A DNA stretch of 40,476 nt from Gammaproteobacteria bacterium (GTDB taxonomy: Bacteria > Pseudomonadota > Gammaproteobacteria > Pseudomonadales > Porticoccaceae), in NCBI GenBank assembly GCA_003645535.1, contig QNFP01000009.1, forward strand, positions 1 to 40,476, given 5' to 3'. A program made the translations under genes and the position numbers. Shown in pieces: positions 16,175 to 25,976 of the stretch. How positions within the stretch are numbered: the stretch's first letter is position 1; every line of letters begins with the position of its first letter. The notes under the pieces are model-generated. The model had not been told where the DNA came from, searched no databases, and saw only the letters and a list, made by a program, of their open reading frames with translations.

Positions 16175-16819
16175 TTACAGGAGAGCCTCCAATAACATCG
16201 GCGTCAATTGATTGCTCAACGCCGATAGCTGGCCATCAAAAAAATGGCTGGCCCCCGCCACGACCAATATTTCCACCGACGATGTTAACTGCTCTGCCCA
16301 CTTCCTGGTGCTTTGCAAATCAACCAATTCGTCATCGTCACCGAGAATAACAAGCGCGGGACAGGCGAAATGCCCCTGCGGGGCGAAGCTATAACGTTCT
16401 ACGGGAGGCGCTATCAAGGTTATGTGGTGTGCACCCAGGCGAGAACTGCCAGCAGCCACCACAGCCGTGCCAAAGGAAAACCCCGCCAGTAGCAAGCGGC
16501 TGTCGGGCAATTGCGCCTGCAACCATTCGGCCACCGCCTGTAAGTCGTCGGCTTCACCAGCGGCATTGTCATGTACGCCCTCACTGCCACCGACACCGCG
16601 GAAATTAAAACGTACTGTGGGCACGCCCAACTCACGATAGGCCCTGGCCAGGGTAGTGACAACTTTATTGTCCATTGTGCCCCCGTAAAGCGGGTGGGGG
16701 TGGCAAACAACCGCGCAAAAGCCACTATCAAACAGAGGTCCCTGAGGGTTGGCAACCTCCTGAACAAGCTCCAGTTTACCTGCTGGGCCATCAATACTGG
16801 TCGGTGAAGATCGTGCCAT
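16175..16819 (-). CDS. alpha/beta hydrolase, COG2945 type
   Basis: The 214-residue cytosolic protein has the small-hydrolase features of this group: HPHPLYGGTMDNKVV (about 40-54), RFNFRGVGGSEG, the nucleophile elbow GFSFGT, the Asp in LGDDDEL and the catalytic His in GASHFF near the C-terminus. The natural substrate is unknown. In gammaproteobacteria this gene is commonly found close to zapE and zapG, as here. A perfect 12-bp palindrome lies in the shared promoter region with zapG. Confidence 0.85.
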   Translation of the reverse strand: MARSSPTSIDGPAGKLELVQEVANPQGPLFDSGFCAVVCHPHPLYGGTMDNKVVTTLARAYRELGVPTVRFNFRGVGGSEGVHDNAAGEADDLQAVAEWLQAQLPDSRLLLAGFSFGTAVVAAGSSRLGAHHITLIAPPVERYSFAPQGHFACPALVILGDDDELVDLQSTRKWAEQLTSSVEILVVAGASHFFDGQLSALSNQLTPMLLEALL

Positions 16820-16892
16820 CGTTACGTGCTCCTTACTTTTAGCCAGCTCTAGCTCGACTATATAAGTGAAATAGTAGCCGACTCACCGCGAG

Positions 16893-16904
16893 CTGGTCGA
16901 CCAG
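16893..16904. promoter_or_regulatory. 12-bp perfect palindrome in a divergent promoter region
   Basis: The sequence ctggtcgaccag is fully self-complementary. It sits midway between the divergent hydrolase and zapG starts, 74 and 65 bases from them. It could be a regulator site, but a lone palindrome of this length may be fortuitous. Confidence 0.3.
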
Positions 16905-16968
16905 GCACCCTTTTTTAGGCTAAACTCACGCTCCACTTTCCCACGCCTAGCTGACAGGAACTAATGCT

Positions 16969-17472
16969 ATGAATGCCGAATTTAGCACCGAATTACTTAC
17001 CATCGCGCTTGCCAGCCTCGGTGCTGGTCTTGTTATCGGCATTCTGCTAACTCGCGCCTTTTCCTCGCCGGCCAGACAAAAGCGCCACCTGACCCAGGAA
17101 TTACAACAAAATCAGAAAACTTCTGTGGCCTACCAACACGATGTCATTGAGAGTTTTGTTAAAACGTCTGAGCTTACCAAAAATCTTACCGCCTGCTATG
17201 CCGAACTTCATCAGCATCTGGCCGATAGCGCAGCAAAGCTGGCAAACCCCGAAACTGGCCGCCGATTGGCTGAAGCCGGTTCAGTGCAATTAGAATTAGT
17301 TTTGCCTGAAGCTAACGGAATGGGACAACCCCAGGCTCCCAAAGATTATGCCCCCAGCAACGGTGTGCTAAGCGAAGGTTATGGCTTTGCCGCAACAAGC
17401 CCCATTGACGACGCAATGTCCGAAGACGATACCAACCAGGATAAACCGGACCCTCTCCTCAAAGTGGGCTAA
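16969..17472 (+). CDS. zapG: ZapG/YhcB family (DUF1043) membrane protein
   Basis: The 167-residue protein has a single N-terminal membrane helix (about residues 9-28, LLTIALASLGAGLVIGILLT) and a cytoplasmic helical region rich in charged and Gln residues. NPETGRRLAEAGS is typical of the C-terminal part of the family. YhcB/ZapG takes part in cell division and envelope biogenesis in E. coli. The tail beyond about residue 120 is acidic and low-complexity. The gene is divergent from the hydrolase and convergent with sat. Confidence 0.85.
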   Translation: MNAEFSTELLTIALASLGAGLVIGILLTRAFSSPARQKRHLTQELQQNQKTSVAYQHDVIESFVKTSELTKNLTACYAELHQHLADSAAKLANPETGRRLAEAGSVQLELVLPEANGMGQPQAPKDYAPSNGVLSEGYGFAATSPIDDAMSEDDTNQDKPDPLLKVG

Positions 17473-17506
17473 GTGGCCAGCGCGTTACCCGGTACAGTTC
17501 ACGAAA

Positions 17507-17530
17507 CAGGCTCCAGTCGGTTAGAGCCTG
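17507..17530. terminator. hairpin between convergent zapG and sat
   Basis: A 7-bp perfect stem pairs caggctc (17507-17513) with gagcctg (17524-17530) around a 10-nt loop. It sits between the two stop codons and could terminate either transcript. There is no adjacent T-tract. Confidence 0.4.
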
Positions 17531-17557
17531 CTTCGCGCAGATTTAATCAGCAGCTCT

Positions 17558-18775
17558 TCAGGTAGCCGAATGGCCTGACAGCGTTACCTCAACATTATCT
17601 TCATCACTGAGCCCTGCGTAGTAGGCTCGTAAGATTTCAAGCACTTCAGGTCGTGAAAAGTTATCTTCAACTTCACCACCTTCTGACAAAGCTTTGCGTA
17701 ACTTTGTACCCGATACCAATACTCTATCGTCCCCTCCGTGTGGGCAGGTACGCATAGAGGCCATGGTCGCACAGCGGTTACACCAGAACGTCCAGTCGAT
17801 CTTTAGCGGTACGGTCTGCAAAGCATCAGCGGGAATCTCATCAAAAATATGGTGAGCATCAAAGGGGCCGTAGTAATCACCGACACCCGCATGATCACGA
17901 CCGACGATGAGGTGGGAACAACCGTAGTTCTGCCGAAATAGCGCATGCAGCAGAGCTTCTCTGGGTCCCGCGTAGCGCATATCCAGCGGATAACCCGATT
18001 GCACGACGGTGTTGTCTACAAAATAATTATCCAGCAGTGTACCAATGGCTTCCTGGCGCACATCCGCCGGAATATCACCTGCCTTGAGCTTACCAAGCAG
18101 TGAATGAACCATCACGCCATCACAAATCTCAATGGCAATTTTGGTCAGATATTCGTGGGACCGGTGCATGGGATTACGGGTCTGAAAGGCCGCGACGGTT
18201 GACCAGCCCTTTTCATCGAAGTACGCACGCGTTTCCTCAGGCGTCATATATATGCCTGGATATTGCGCTGGAAATCCTCCCTGAGAAAACACCTTAACCG
18301 GACCACTCAGATTAACCTCTCCCTGGTCCATGACCATTTTTACGCCGGGGTGATCCACATCGGTAGTTTTGAACACCTGCTGACACTCGTGAGCTTTATC
18401 GATCTGGTATTTTTCGGTGATGGTCATGCTACCCATTACCTCACCTGTTTCACCAGCAATAAGAGCGACATCCGCACCCTCAGACAGAGTCGCTGCCTGC
18501 TCTTCGCTGACGGACAAAGTCACCGGGATAGGCCAGAATAAACCACTAGTCATGCGCATATCATCACACACGCCGCGCCAGTCAGCTTTACCCATAAAGC
18601 CATCAAGTGGAGTAAAGCCACCAATGCCAAGCATGATCAGGTCACCGACTTCGCGAGACTGAAGTGTCACTTTAGGTAAAGTCTCGGCTCGCTTTAATTC
18701 TTCCTGTAAGGCCTGACCTGACAGCAGTAAGGGTTTTAGTTGATCGCTACCATGGGGTTTTACCAGTCCACTCAT
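17558..18775 (-). CDS. sat: ATP sulfurylase, single-subunit Sat type
   Basis: The 405-residue enzyme converts sulfate and ATP to adenylyl sulfate and pyrophosphate. The ATP-binding motif [12 protein letters not shown] lies at 198-209. [13 protein letters not shown] follows, and the C-terminal cysteine set [16 protein letters not shown] resembles the zinc site of dissimilatory-type Sat proteins. There is no fused APS kinase domain. At this position next to zapG, Pseudomonas has the unrelated heterodimeric cysD-cysN, so this looks like an in-place replacement. AAGGAG precedes the ATG. No APS kinase or APS reductase gene is in the window, so assimilatory use is the simplest reading but is inferred. 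Confidence 0.93.
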   Translation of the reverse strand: MSGLVKPHGSDQLKPLLLSGQALQEELKRAETLPKVTLQSREVGDLIMLGIGGFTPLDGFMGKADWRGVCDDMRMTSGLFWPIPVTLSVSEEQAATLSEGADVALIAGETGEVMGSMTITEKYQIDKAHECQQVFKTTDVDHPGVKMVMDQGEVNLSGPVKVFSQGGFPAQYPGIYMTPEETRAYFDEKGWSTVAAFQTRNPMHRSHEYLTKIAIEICDGVMVHSLLGKLKAGDIPADVRQEAIGTLLDNYFVDNTVVQSGYPLDMRYAGPREALLHALFRQNYGCSHLIVGRDHAGVGDYYGPFDAHHIFDEIPADALQTVPLKIDWTFWCNRCATMASMRTCPHGGDDRVLVSGTKLRKALSEGGEVEDNFSRPEVLEILRAYYAGLSDEDNVEVTLSGHSAT

Positions 18776-18885
18776 CGGTTTTTTACTCCTTTGTTAAGTT
18801 GATATGCCAGCTTCTGTGACGCGGGATGCGCCGTCGCAGCATTAAGCTACGGGATACAAGACCATATAATTACAAGCCTTGCAGC

Positions 18886-18919
18886 GCAGGCAGGTGGGCT
18901 TCTTCGTCCACCTGCCTGC
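18886..18919. other. perfect 12-bp stem-loop in the sat-degS divergent region
   Basis: The arms gcaggcaggtgg (18886-18897) and ccacctgcctgc (18908-18919) pair perfectly around a 10-nt loop. The element lies between the divergent starts of sat and degS. A CATAAT hexamer at 18944-18949 downstream may be the degS -10. There is no T-run, so a regulatory or cruciform element is as likely as a terminator. Confidence 0.7.
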
Positions 18920-18986
18920 AGGGTTTAGGTATACGCTTTGTGGCATAATACCATCAAACAAAATGCAAACCCTAAGGGTCCGCAAT

Positions 18987-20138
18987 TTGAAATTTTTTAA
19001 TGAGTTTGGCTGGCCAGTACTCACCGGTTTGCTGGCCGCCACCATTGTGGTAATGCTGCTTCCGCACTTTACCGGCGAAGACCGGCTGGTCAACGGCGTC
19101 GACACAGCGCCTGTGGCAACTAATGGCGGCGCCACGACGGAAGTGGTTTCATCCTACGCTACTGCCGTGCGCCACGCAGCGCCCTCTGTTGTTAATATAT
19201 ATACTCGCAAAAAACTTACCGAAAAACGGCACCCATTGCTGAATGACCCCTTTTTTCAGCGTTTTTTTAACAACCGTAATGTTCCGCAACAACAAAGAAT
19301 GGAATCCTCCCTTGGTTCCGGCGTTATTATGACTGCCGATGGATTTATTCTCACCAACCACCACGTCGTCAATGGCGCCGATGAAATTATTATCCTGCTT
19401 TACGATGGCCGCGAAGCGAAGGCAACAATCGTTGGCACAGACCCCGAAACTGACCTGGCGGTCCTTAGCATTGCCCTCGACGACCTCACACCCAGCACTG
19501 TAACGGCTTCGAAACATCCACAGGTGGGTGATATCGTACTGGCCATTGGTAATCCATTCGGTGTCGGGCAATCAGTGTCCCAGGGCATTATTAGCGCTAC
19601 CGGTCGCAAGGATCTCGGCCTCAATACTTTTGAAAACTTCATTCAAACCGATGCATCTATCAATCCGGGAAATTCCGGCGGTGCGCTGGTCGATGTGTAT
19701 GGCGATTTAGTCGGCATCAACTCCGCCATTCTCAATGAGACTTCTTCTGTGGGCATCGGTTTTGCCATTCCGGCTAAAACCGCTATCAAAGTACTGGAAG
19801 ATATCATTAAAAACGGCAGGGTCATTCGCGGCTGGCTCGGTGTCGAAGCTCGTCAATTAGCACCACAAATTGCCAGCCAGCTCGGTATTGAACCTCCGAC
19901 CGCTTTGCTGATAACTGATGTCCACCCTGCCAGCCCCGCTTTTGAAAGTGACCTGAAGCCCGGTGACGTAGTCACCCATATTAACGGCGAACGCATCAGC
20001 GACGGTGCCAACAGTATGAATTTAATCGCCCAACTCAGCCCGGGTGACCCTATACAGCTCGACATCGTTCGCCATGATAGTCGCCTCACCATCGCAGCGA
20101 TTGCCGGTACCCGTCCGCAGGTAAATCAGCCAAACTAA
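18987..20138 (+). CDS. degS: DegS/AlgW-type periplasmic serine protease
   Basis: This is a membrane-anchored HtrA protease that would start the cleavage cascade freeing the envelope-stress sigma factor (E. coli DegS, Pseudomonas AlgW). I place the start at TTG 18987, because AAGGG lies about eight bases upstream and the protein then begins KFFNEFGWPVLTG like its relatives; an ATG at 18963 has no such site. The anchor helix is about residues 9-26. The catalytic triad is H126 (TNHHVV), D156 (ETDLAVL) and S230 (NPGNSGG). A single C-terminal PDZ domain (about 290-375) marks DegS/AlgW rather than two-PDZ DegP. It is convergent with hisC. Confidence 0.93.
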   Translation: MKFFNEFGWPVLTGLLAATIVVMLLPHFTGEDRLVNGVDTAPVATNGGATTEVVSSYATAVRHAAPSVVNIYTRKKLTEKRHPLLNDPFFQRFFNNRNVPQQQRMESSLGSGVIMTADGFILTNHHVVNGADEIIILLYDGREAKATIVGTDPETDLAVLSIALDDLTPSTVTASKHPQVGDIVLAIGNPFGVGQSVSQGIISATGRKDLGLNTFENFIQTDASINPGNSGGALVDVYGDLVGINSAILNETSSVGIGFAIPAKTAIKVLEDIIKNGRVIRGWLGVEARQLAPQIASQLGIEPPTALLITDVHPASPAFESDLKPGDVVTHINGERISDGANSMNLIAQLSPGDPIQLDIVRHDSRLTIAAIAGTRPQVNQPN

Positions 20139-20162
20139 GGAAAGGTCTGACACCGCCCGCGA

Positions 20163-21227
20163 CTAGCGAATAATTGTAGTTAACGCATCCACCAACACAT
20201 TCATTTGTTGCTCGGTACCGATGGTGATACGCAAGTATTGTGCTACCGGTGCTTGCGCGAAGTGACGCACAATAATGTTTTTGTCTCTTAGTTGCCGGCT
20301 CAGTTTAGCGGCATCGTATTGGGAGTGACGAACAAAAACAAAGTTCGCCGCTGACGGAATCACCTCGAATCCCAGCTCGAGCAGACGCACTACCAGTGCC
20401 TCACGGTCACGTATTACGGCAGCGCAGATATTCTGGAAATATTCATCGTCAGCAAAAGCTGCAATCCCTGCCGCGATCGCAAGACGATCAAGTGGATAAG
20501 AATTAAAACTGTTTTTCACCCTTTCGAGCGCCTCTATGAGCTCACTGTCACCCATGGCAAAACCGATCCGCAGCCCTGCCAATGACCGCGACTTCGACAA
20601 AGTCTGTACCACCAGTAAATTCCGGTGGCGCTCGATCAGTGAAACTGCACTTTCACCGCCAAAATCGATATAGGCCTCATCCACAACGACCACCCTGTCG
20701 GAACTACCCTCCACCACTGTTTCAATTTCTGCCAGTGTTAGCAGGCGTCCAGTTGGCGCATTGGGATTGGCGAGGACGACGCCACCATTGGGCCGAGCGT
20801 AATCGGCAACTCGAAGACACAGCGCGTCATCCAGAGGAACTGTTTCGTGATCGATCTGATAAAGGTTGCAGTACACCGGGTAAAAGCTATAGGTGATGTC
20901 GGCAAACAAAATCGGTAACTCGTGATCGAGCAGCCCGTTAAACGTGTGCGCGAGAACTTCATCTGAGCCATTGCCCACAAAAACCTGATTTTGTTGCAAA
21001 TCGTAATAATCAGCTATGGCCGTCCTGAGCTCATCCGCCCCCGGAGGAGGATAAAGGCGCAGCTCATCTGATACCGCATCCTTAATAGCGCTCAACACCT
21101 TCGGCGACGGGCCATAGGGGTTCTCATTGGTATTTAATTTTACCAGGTCGGCTTGCCCAGGCTGCTCACCCGGCACGTAGGGTTCTAGATGGCCAACAAA
21201 ATCACTCCATAATGGGCTGCTCACCAC
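20163..21227 (-). CDS. hisC: histidinol-phosphate aminotransferase
   Basis: The 354-residue PLP enzyme transaminates imidazole-acetol phosphate in histidine synthesis. Family features are [13 protein letters not shown] near the N-terminus, [32 protein letters not shown] and the PLP-binding lysine in [14 protein letters not shown]. The start is a GTG directly abutting the hisD stop, and a second GTG follows at once; CAGGAG just upstream gives better spacing to the second. It is the last gene of the hisG-hisD-hisC set. Confidence 0.96.
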   Translation of the reverse strand: MVSSPLWSDFVGHLEPYVPGEQPGQADLVKLNTNENPYGPSPKVLSAIKDAVSDELRLYPPPGADELRTAIADYYDLQQNQVFVGNGSDEVLAHTFNGLLDHELPILFADITYSFYPVYCNLYQIDHETVPLDDALCLRVADYARPNGGVVLANPNAPTGRLLTLAEIETVVEGSSDRVVVVDEAYIDFGGESAVSLIERHRNLLVVQTLSKSRSLAGLRIGFAMGDSELIEALERVKNSFNSYPLDRLAIAAGIAAFADDEYFQNICAAVIRDREALVVRLLELGFEVIPSAANFVFVRHSQYDAAKLSRQLRDKNIIVRHFAQAPVAQYLRITIGTEQQMNVLVDALTTIIR

Positions 21228-22550
21228 TTACTCCTGAAGTCTATACTCGGCAGAGCGGGCATGTGCGGTCAATGATTCGCTGCGAGCAAGTACAGAGGCT
21301 GTTTTTGCCAATGTCGCCGCACCGGCCGGACTGCAAGCAATGACCGATGTACGTTTCTGGAAATCGTAGACGCCCAGTGGCGAAGAAAACCTGGCCGTCG
21401 TCGAGGTTGGTAAAACGTGATTGGAGCCCGCGCAGTAATCACCCAGGGCCTCCGGTGTGTGCCTCCCCAAAAATACAGCGCCTGCGTGGCGCACATCGGC
21501 CAGCAAGGTCGCCGGTTCATCGACAGCCAATTGCAGATGCTCCGGCGCTATACGATTGGCCAACGCAACCGCTTCATCCATATCTGACACTTTGATCAAA
21601 GCCCCGCGACGCTCCATGGCAGCACGAATAATTGCCTGTCTTTCCATTGTCGGCAGCAGGGCTTCCATGCAGCGCAACACCTGATCAAGAAATTCGCCAT
21701 CCGGGCTAATGAGAATTGCCTGGGCTTCCTCATCATGTTCTGCCTGGGAGAACAGATCCATAGCAATCCACTCCGGGTTGGTACCAGCATCACTTATCAC
21801 CAGTATCTCTGAGGGACCCGCGACCATATCCAGCCCTACCTGACCAAATACGGCTTTCTTGGCAGCGGCCACGTAGCGATTGCCCGGACCAACAATTTTA
21901 TCTACCGAGGGGATCGTCTCGGTGCCGTAACACAAAGCGGCAATAGCCTGGGCGCCACCAACCGTAAATACCCGATTGACACCCACTAATTCAGCCGCCG
22001 CCAGCACCAGTGGATTGATACTATCGCCGGGGGCCGGCACGGTCATAATGATCTCTTCAACACCCGCCACACGAGCCGGGATGGCATTCATCAACACTGT
22101 CGATGGATAGCTGGCCTTGCCGCCGGGCACATATATCCCCACCCGCTGCAATGCGTTAATGCGCTGGCCGAGAACAGTGCCGTCGGCCTCTTCAAATTGC
22201 CAGGATTGCTGCGTTTGATGCTCATGGTAGTTGCGAATACGGGTAGCTGCGACGGTCAGCGCCTCGCGTTGCTCTGTAGTGATCTGCGTGAGTGCTGAAC
22301 TCATTTGCTGCGCTGATATTTCCAGGTTCTCAATAGTAAGCGCCGGACGTTCATCAAATCGTCGCGTGTAATTGAGTACTGCGCGGTCGCCTTGCTCGCG
22401 CACCTGCGTAAGAATATCCAGAACATCCCGGTTTAGCTGCGCGTCAGTGGCTTCGTTATGCTCCATAAGGGTAGCGAAACTAGTCTCAAAAGCCTCATCA
22501 CCTGTAGTTAGACGAACAATATTTAGACGATTCGTTTGCGCGCCAACCAT
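21228..22550 (-). CDS. hisD: histidinol dehydrogenase
   Basis: The 440-residue zinc enzyme oxidises histidinol to histidine in two NAD-dependent steps. [53 protein letters not shown] and [11 protein letters not shown] are all standard HisD blocks, and [21 protein letters not shown] closes the active site. It is the normal family length. Three bases separate it from hisG and none from hisC, so the three genes form one tight operon. Confidence 0.97.
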   Translation of the reverse strand: MVGAQTNRLNIVRLTTGDEAFETSFATLMEHNEATDAQLNRDVLDILTQVREQGDRAVLNYTRRFDERPALTIENLEISAQQMSSALTQITTEQREALTVAATRIRNYHEHQTQQSWQFEEADGTVLGQRINALQRVGIYVPGGKASYPSTVLMNAIPARVAGVEEIIMTVPAPGDSINPLVLAAAELVGVNRVFTVGGAQAIAALCYGTETIPSVDKIVGPGNRYVAAAKKAVFGQVGLDMVAGPSEILVISDAGTNPEWIAMDLFSQAEHDEEAQAILISPDGEFLDQVLRCMEALLPTMERQAIIRAAMERRGALIKVSDMDEAVALANRIAPEHLQLAVDEPATLLADVRHAGAVFLGRHTPEALGDYCAGSNHVLPTSTTARFSSPLGVYDFQKRTSVIACSPAGAATLAKTASVLARSESLTAHARSAEYRLQE

Positions 22551-22553
22551 AGT

Positions 22554-23186
22554 TCAGCCGCTCCCTTGCTGGACAACGGCACTTAATTGATTAATCAGCG
22601 GTTGAATACTGGCATGTTTAATTTTCAGCGCGCCCTTGTTAACAATCAATCGCGAACTAATATCGGCGATGGCTTCACGAGGCGCCAAACCATTCGCCTT
22701 CAGGGTGTTACCGGTATCAACAATGTCGACAATTTCATCGCACAGGGCAACCAGCGGAGCCAGCTCCATAGCACCGTAGAGTTTAATCACGTCCGCCTGC
22801 CGTCCACACTCAGCGTAGTAACGACGCGCGACGTTGAGATATTTCGTGGCCACGCGGATGCGGCCCGTAGGCCGACGAGCGCCAACGATCCCAGCCGTCA
22901 TCAGCCGACAACGGGAAATACGCAGATCGAGGGGTTCATAATAACCATTGCCGCCATGTTCCATCAGCGTGTCTTTGCCAGCCACGCCCAGATCTGCGGC
23001 ACCAAATTGCACGTAGGTAGGGACATCCACACCACGCAAAACCAGCAAGCGCACATCATCACGACTGGTCGCAAACATCAGTTTACGACTGGTGGAGATA
23101 TCCTCATCGGGTTCAATGCCAATTTTAGCCAGCAGAGGTAGTGTTTCCCTGAGTATACGGCCCTTGGTCAGAGCTATTGTAATCAT
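22554..23186 (-). CDS. hisG: ATP phosphoribosyltransferase, short form
   Basis: HisG catalyses the first step of histidine synthesis, joining ATP and PRPP. At 210 residues this is the short form, which in other bacteria needs the HisZ regulatory subunit; hisZ is not in the window. [19 protein letters not shown] is the usual opening, so I use the ATG at 23186 rather than one four codons upstream. [27 protein letters not shown] is the PRPP-binding region. The long-form allosteric C-terminal domain is absent. Confidence 0.96.
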   Translation of the reverse strand: MITIALTKGRILRETLPLLAKIGIEPDEDISTSRKLMFATSRDDVRLLVLRGVDVPTYVQFGAADLGVAGKDTLMEHGGNGYYEPLDLRISRCRLMTAGIVGARRPTGRIRVATKYLNVARRYYAECGRQADVIKLYGAMELAPLVALCDEIVDIVDTGNTLKANGLAPREAIADISSRLIVNKGALKIKHASIQPLINQLSAVVQQGSG

Positions 23187-23239
23187 CGGCGTTATCATGG
23201 GCTTTGCTTATCACATCACTCTAAAAAGTATTTAAGGAG

Positions 23240-23282
23240 AGGCCTTTGCACGAAAGCAAAATCATCCCTCGGGCAAAGACCT
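23240..23282. other. imperfect inverted repeat between murA and hisG
   Basis: The arms aggcctttgc (23240-23249) and gcaaagacct (23273-23282) pair at nine of ten positions around a 23-nt loop. The element lies in the short spacer downstream of the murA stop. No T-tract follows on the minus strand, so its role is unclear. Confidence 0.35.
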
Positions 23283-23292
23283 AAAGGAAGCT

Positions 23293-24555
<1,263 letters not shown>

Positions 24556-24666
24556 TTAAAATAGCCTGAGGATGATCTCTATCGCCACATTGACAACCTT
24601 TTTTTTCAAGGAGGCTGCCAGCAGCGATAGATGATTTCAAATTGAATTTGTAGACGATATTCAGAC

Positions 24667-24903
24667 TCAAACGGCCTGCCATTCAGACGGCGTGTAAGTT
24701 TTCATATTCACTGCGTGGATTGTACCTTCAGCAATGTAGTCTTTGAGAATGGCATAAACGTGCTGCTGTCGCTGGACAGACCGCTTACCTTCAAACACCT
24801 CGCCAATCGCAGTGACCGTCAAATGATTACCTTCACCTTCCACGAAAACCTCACAATCCCCAAGGGCATCGATCAATAGTTGTTTGATTATGTCTATATT
24901 CAT
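24667..24903 (-). CDS. ibaG: BolA-family protein IbaG
   Basis: The 78-residue protein is a single BolA domain, with the typical VFEGKRSVQRQQHVYAIL segment (about 37-54). BolA-type proteins pair with monothiol glutaredoxins and take part in iron-sulfur handling; IbaG/YrbA is the form encoded next to murA. It sits between mlaC and murA, the conserved location, with a 44-bp gap from mlaC that carries a 17-bp direct repeat. Confidence 0.92.
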   Translation of the reverse strand: MNIDIIKQLLIDALGDCEVFVEGEGNHLTVTAIGEVFEGKRSVQRQQHVYAILKDYIAEGTIHAVNMKTYTPSEWQAV

Positions 24904-24937
24904 AGTAAGTCGGTTTTAATAGTAGGTCGGTTTTAGG
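24904..24937. repeat. 17-bp direct repeat, 2 units
   Basis: Units at 24904-24920 and 24921-24937 share agta(a/g)gtcggtttta. They fill the spacer between the mlaC stop and the ibaG start. Confidence 0.75.
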
Positions 24938-24947
24938 AGTGCAGCGA

Positions 24948-25628
24948 TTAAATTACCTCAGAGCCCCAATTTGCAATCACTCGATCGATGTTGCCGTCGT
25001 TTTTTTGCGAGTCCTGTACAAATTGGTTACGAAAAGTTTTGCCAAGATTGATGCCATTAATAATGACATTGATTATACGCCAATGCCCGGCTTTATTGAG
25101 ACCCATGGTGTATTCGAGCGGGTGATTGCCATCGGCACTGCGCACTTCCTGACGGACTGAAACCTTACGTTTTCCGGTATAATCTTCACCCCCAGGCAAG
25201 ACCACAATTTCCTCATCACTGTAAGCCAGCAAGCCTCGCCCATAGGTCTCCACCAGGCCTGTCCGAAACACCTCAGCAAAGGCTTCACGTTGAGCAGACG
25301 TAGATGTTTTCCTGTATGGACCCATAACATTGCGCGCTATCCAGATAAAATCAACCACGCTGTCGAGGCTCGCTTCAATATCATCAAAATAACAGTTCAT
25401 TTGCTGCTTTTTTTCAGCCTCGGTCTTACTGGAATCAATTTTTCTGCGGTGTACATCTATTTTTGCCAGTACCTCAGCGGTTATATCTTCGATAAGCAGA
25501 TAGGGGGACGTAATTGACGCATTATCACTGCTGTCAGCCGTTGACGCGGCAATCGCTGTGGCAGCTGACAACAAAGCTGCCAGCATCGCGAAACCCACCG
25601 ATATTTTTAACCATTGTCTCATATTCAA
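24948..25628 (-). CDS. mlaC: MlaC, periplasmic phospholipid-binding protein
   Basis: MlaC shuttles phospholipids between the outer membrane MlaA complex and the inner membrane MlaFEDB transporter. The 226-residue protein has a Sec signal peptide (MNMRQWLKISVGFAMLAALL, cleaved near TAIAAS) and family features such as DFIWIARNVMGPYRKTS and GLVETYGRGLLAYS. The longest frame starts with TTG at 25628, six bases after GAGG, while the in-frame ATG at 25622 has less ideal spacing; either could be used. The genes normally beside it, mlaF, mlaE and mlaD upstream and mlaB downstream, are absent. The 5' leader carries an eight-copy 7-bp repeat. Confidence 0.93.
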   Translation of the reverse strand: MNMRQWLKISVGFAMLAALLSAATAIAASTADSSDNASITSPYLLIEDITAEVLAKIDVHRRKIDSSKTEAEKKQQMNCYFDDIEASLDSVVDFIWIARNVMGPYRKTSTSAQREAFAEVFRTGLVETYGRGLLAYSDEEIVVLPGGEDYTGKRKVSVRQEVRSADGNHPLEYTMGLNKAGHWRIINVIINGINLGKTFRNQFVQDSQKNDGNIDRVIANWGSEVI

Positions 25629-25639
25629 TAATTTCCTCT

Positions 25640-25695
25640 CTTACCGCTTACCGCTTACCAGTTACCAGTTACCAGTTACCAGTTACCAGTTACCG
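25640..25695. repeat. 7-bp tandem repeat, 8 units, upstream of mlaC
   Basis: Eight consecutive heptamers begin at 25640. They read cttaccg twice, cttacca once, gttacca four times and gttaccg once. The array sits directly upstream of the mlaC ribosome-binding site (25635-25638), so copy-number change would alter leader length by steps of seven. Confidence 0.93.
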
Positions 25696-25976
25696 AATCA
25701 GGACAATATTTGCAGCGCGTCAGTCAGCCAGCAGGCATTTTTTCTACCCTGACCCGTTCCCCTTCTCCGCCAGCTAGTTTCCGTCGCTAATTCCGTCGCG
25801 AATTCCATCACGAATAATCTGCATTAACTTTTTCCTGTCGAATAGCTGACTTTTAGGGCCACGCACTATACCATTCCCGCGCCTTTTTGTGGAAATCAAA
25901 GTGAGGGGGCGGCTGCCCATATATTGTTAAATTCTCGGCAATTGTAATATCACCAAAAGAGGGGCATTAAATCGGG
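25696..25976. other. intergenic region at the site of the missing mlaFED
   Basis: The whole divergent gap between mlaC and the antiporter gene (25629-25976) is 348 bp. It holds the 7-bp array, a three-copy 12-bp repeat (25779-25814) and otherwise AT-rich promoter-like sequence such as TAATAT near 25945. I searched both strands by eye for remnants of the MlaF Walker motifs or of MlaE and MlaD and found none, so any loss of mlaFED was clean or old. Confidence 0.5.
25779..25814. repeat. 12-bp tandem repeat, 3 units
   Basis: Units at 25779, 25791 and 25803 read ttccgtcgctaa, ttccgtcgcgaa and ttccatcacgaa. They lie in the mlaC-yrbG divergent spacer. Confidence 0.8.

Noticed and set aside
22587-23141. 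184-codon plus-strand open frame
   Set aside because: It is antisense to hisG, which is intact and in operon context.
25514-25777. 87-codon plus-strand frame running through the 7-bp repeat
   Set aside because: It translates the repeat into a repetitive peptide and overlaps mlaC in antisense; there is no initiation signal.
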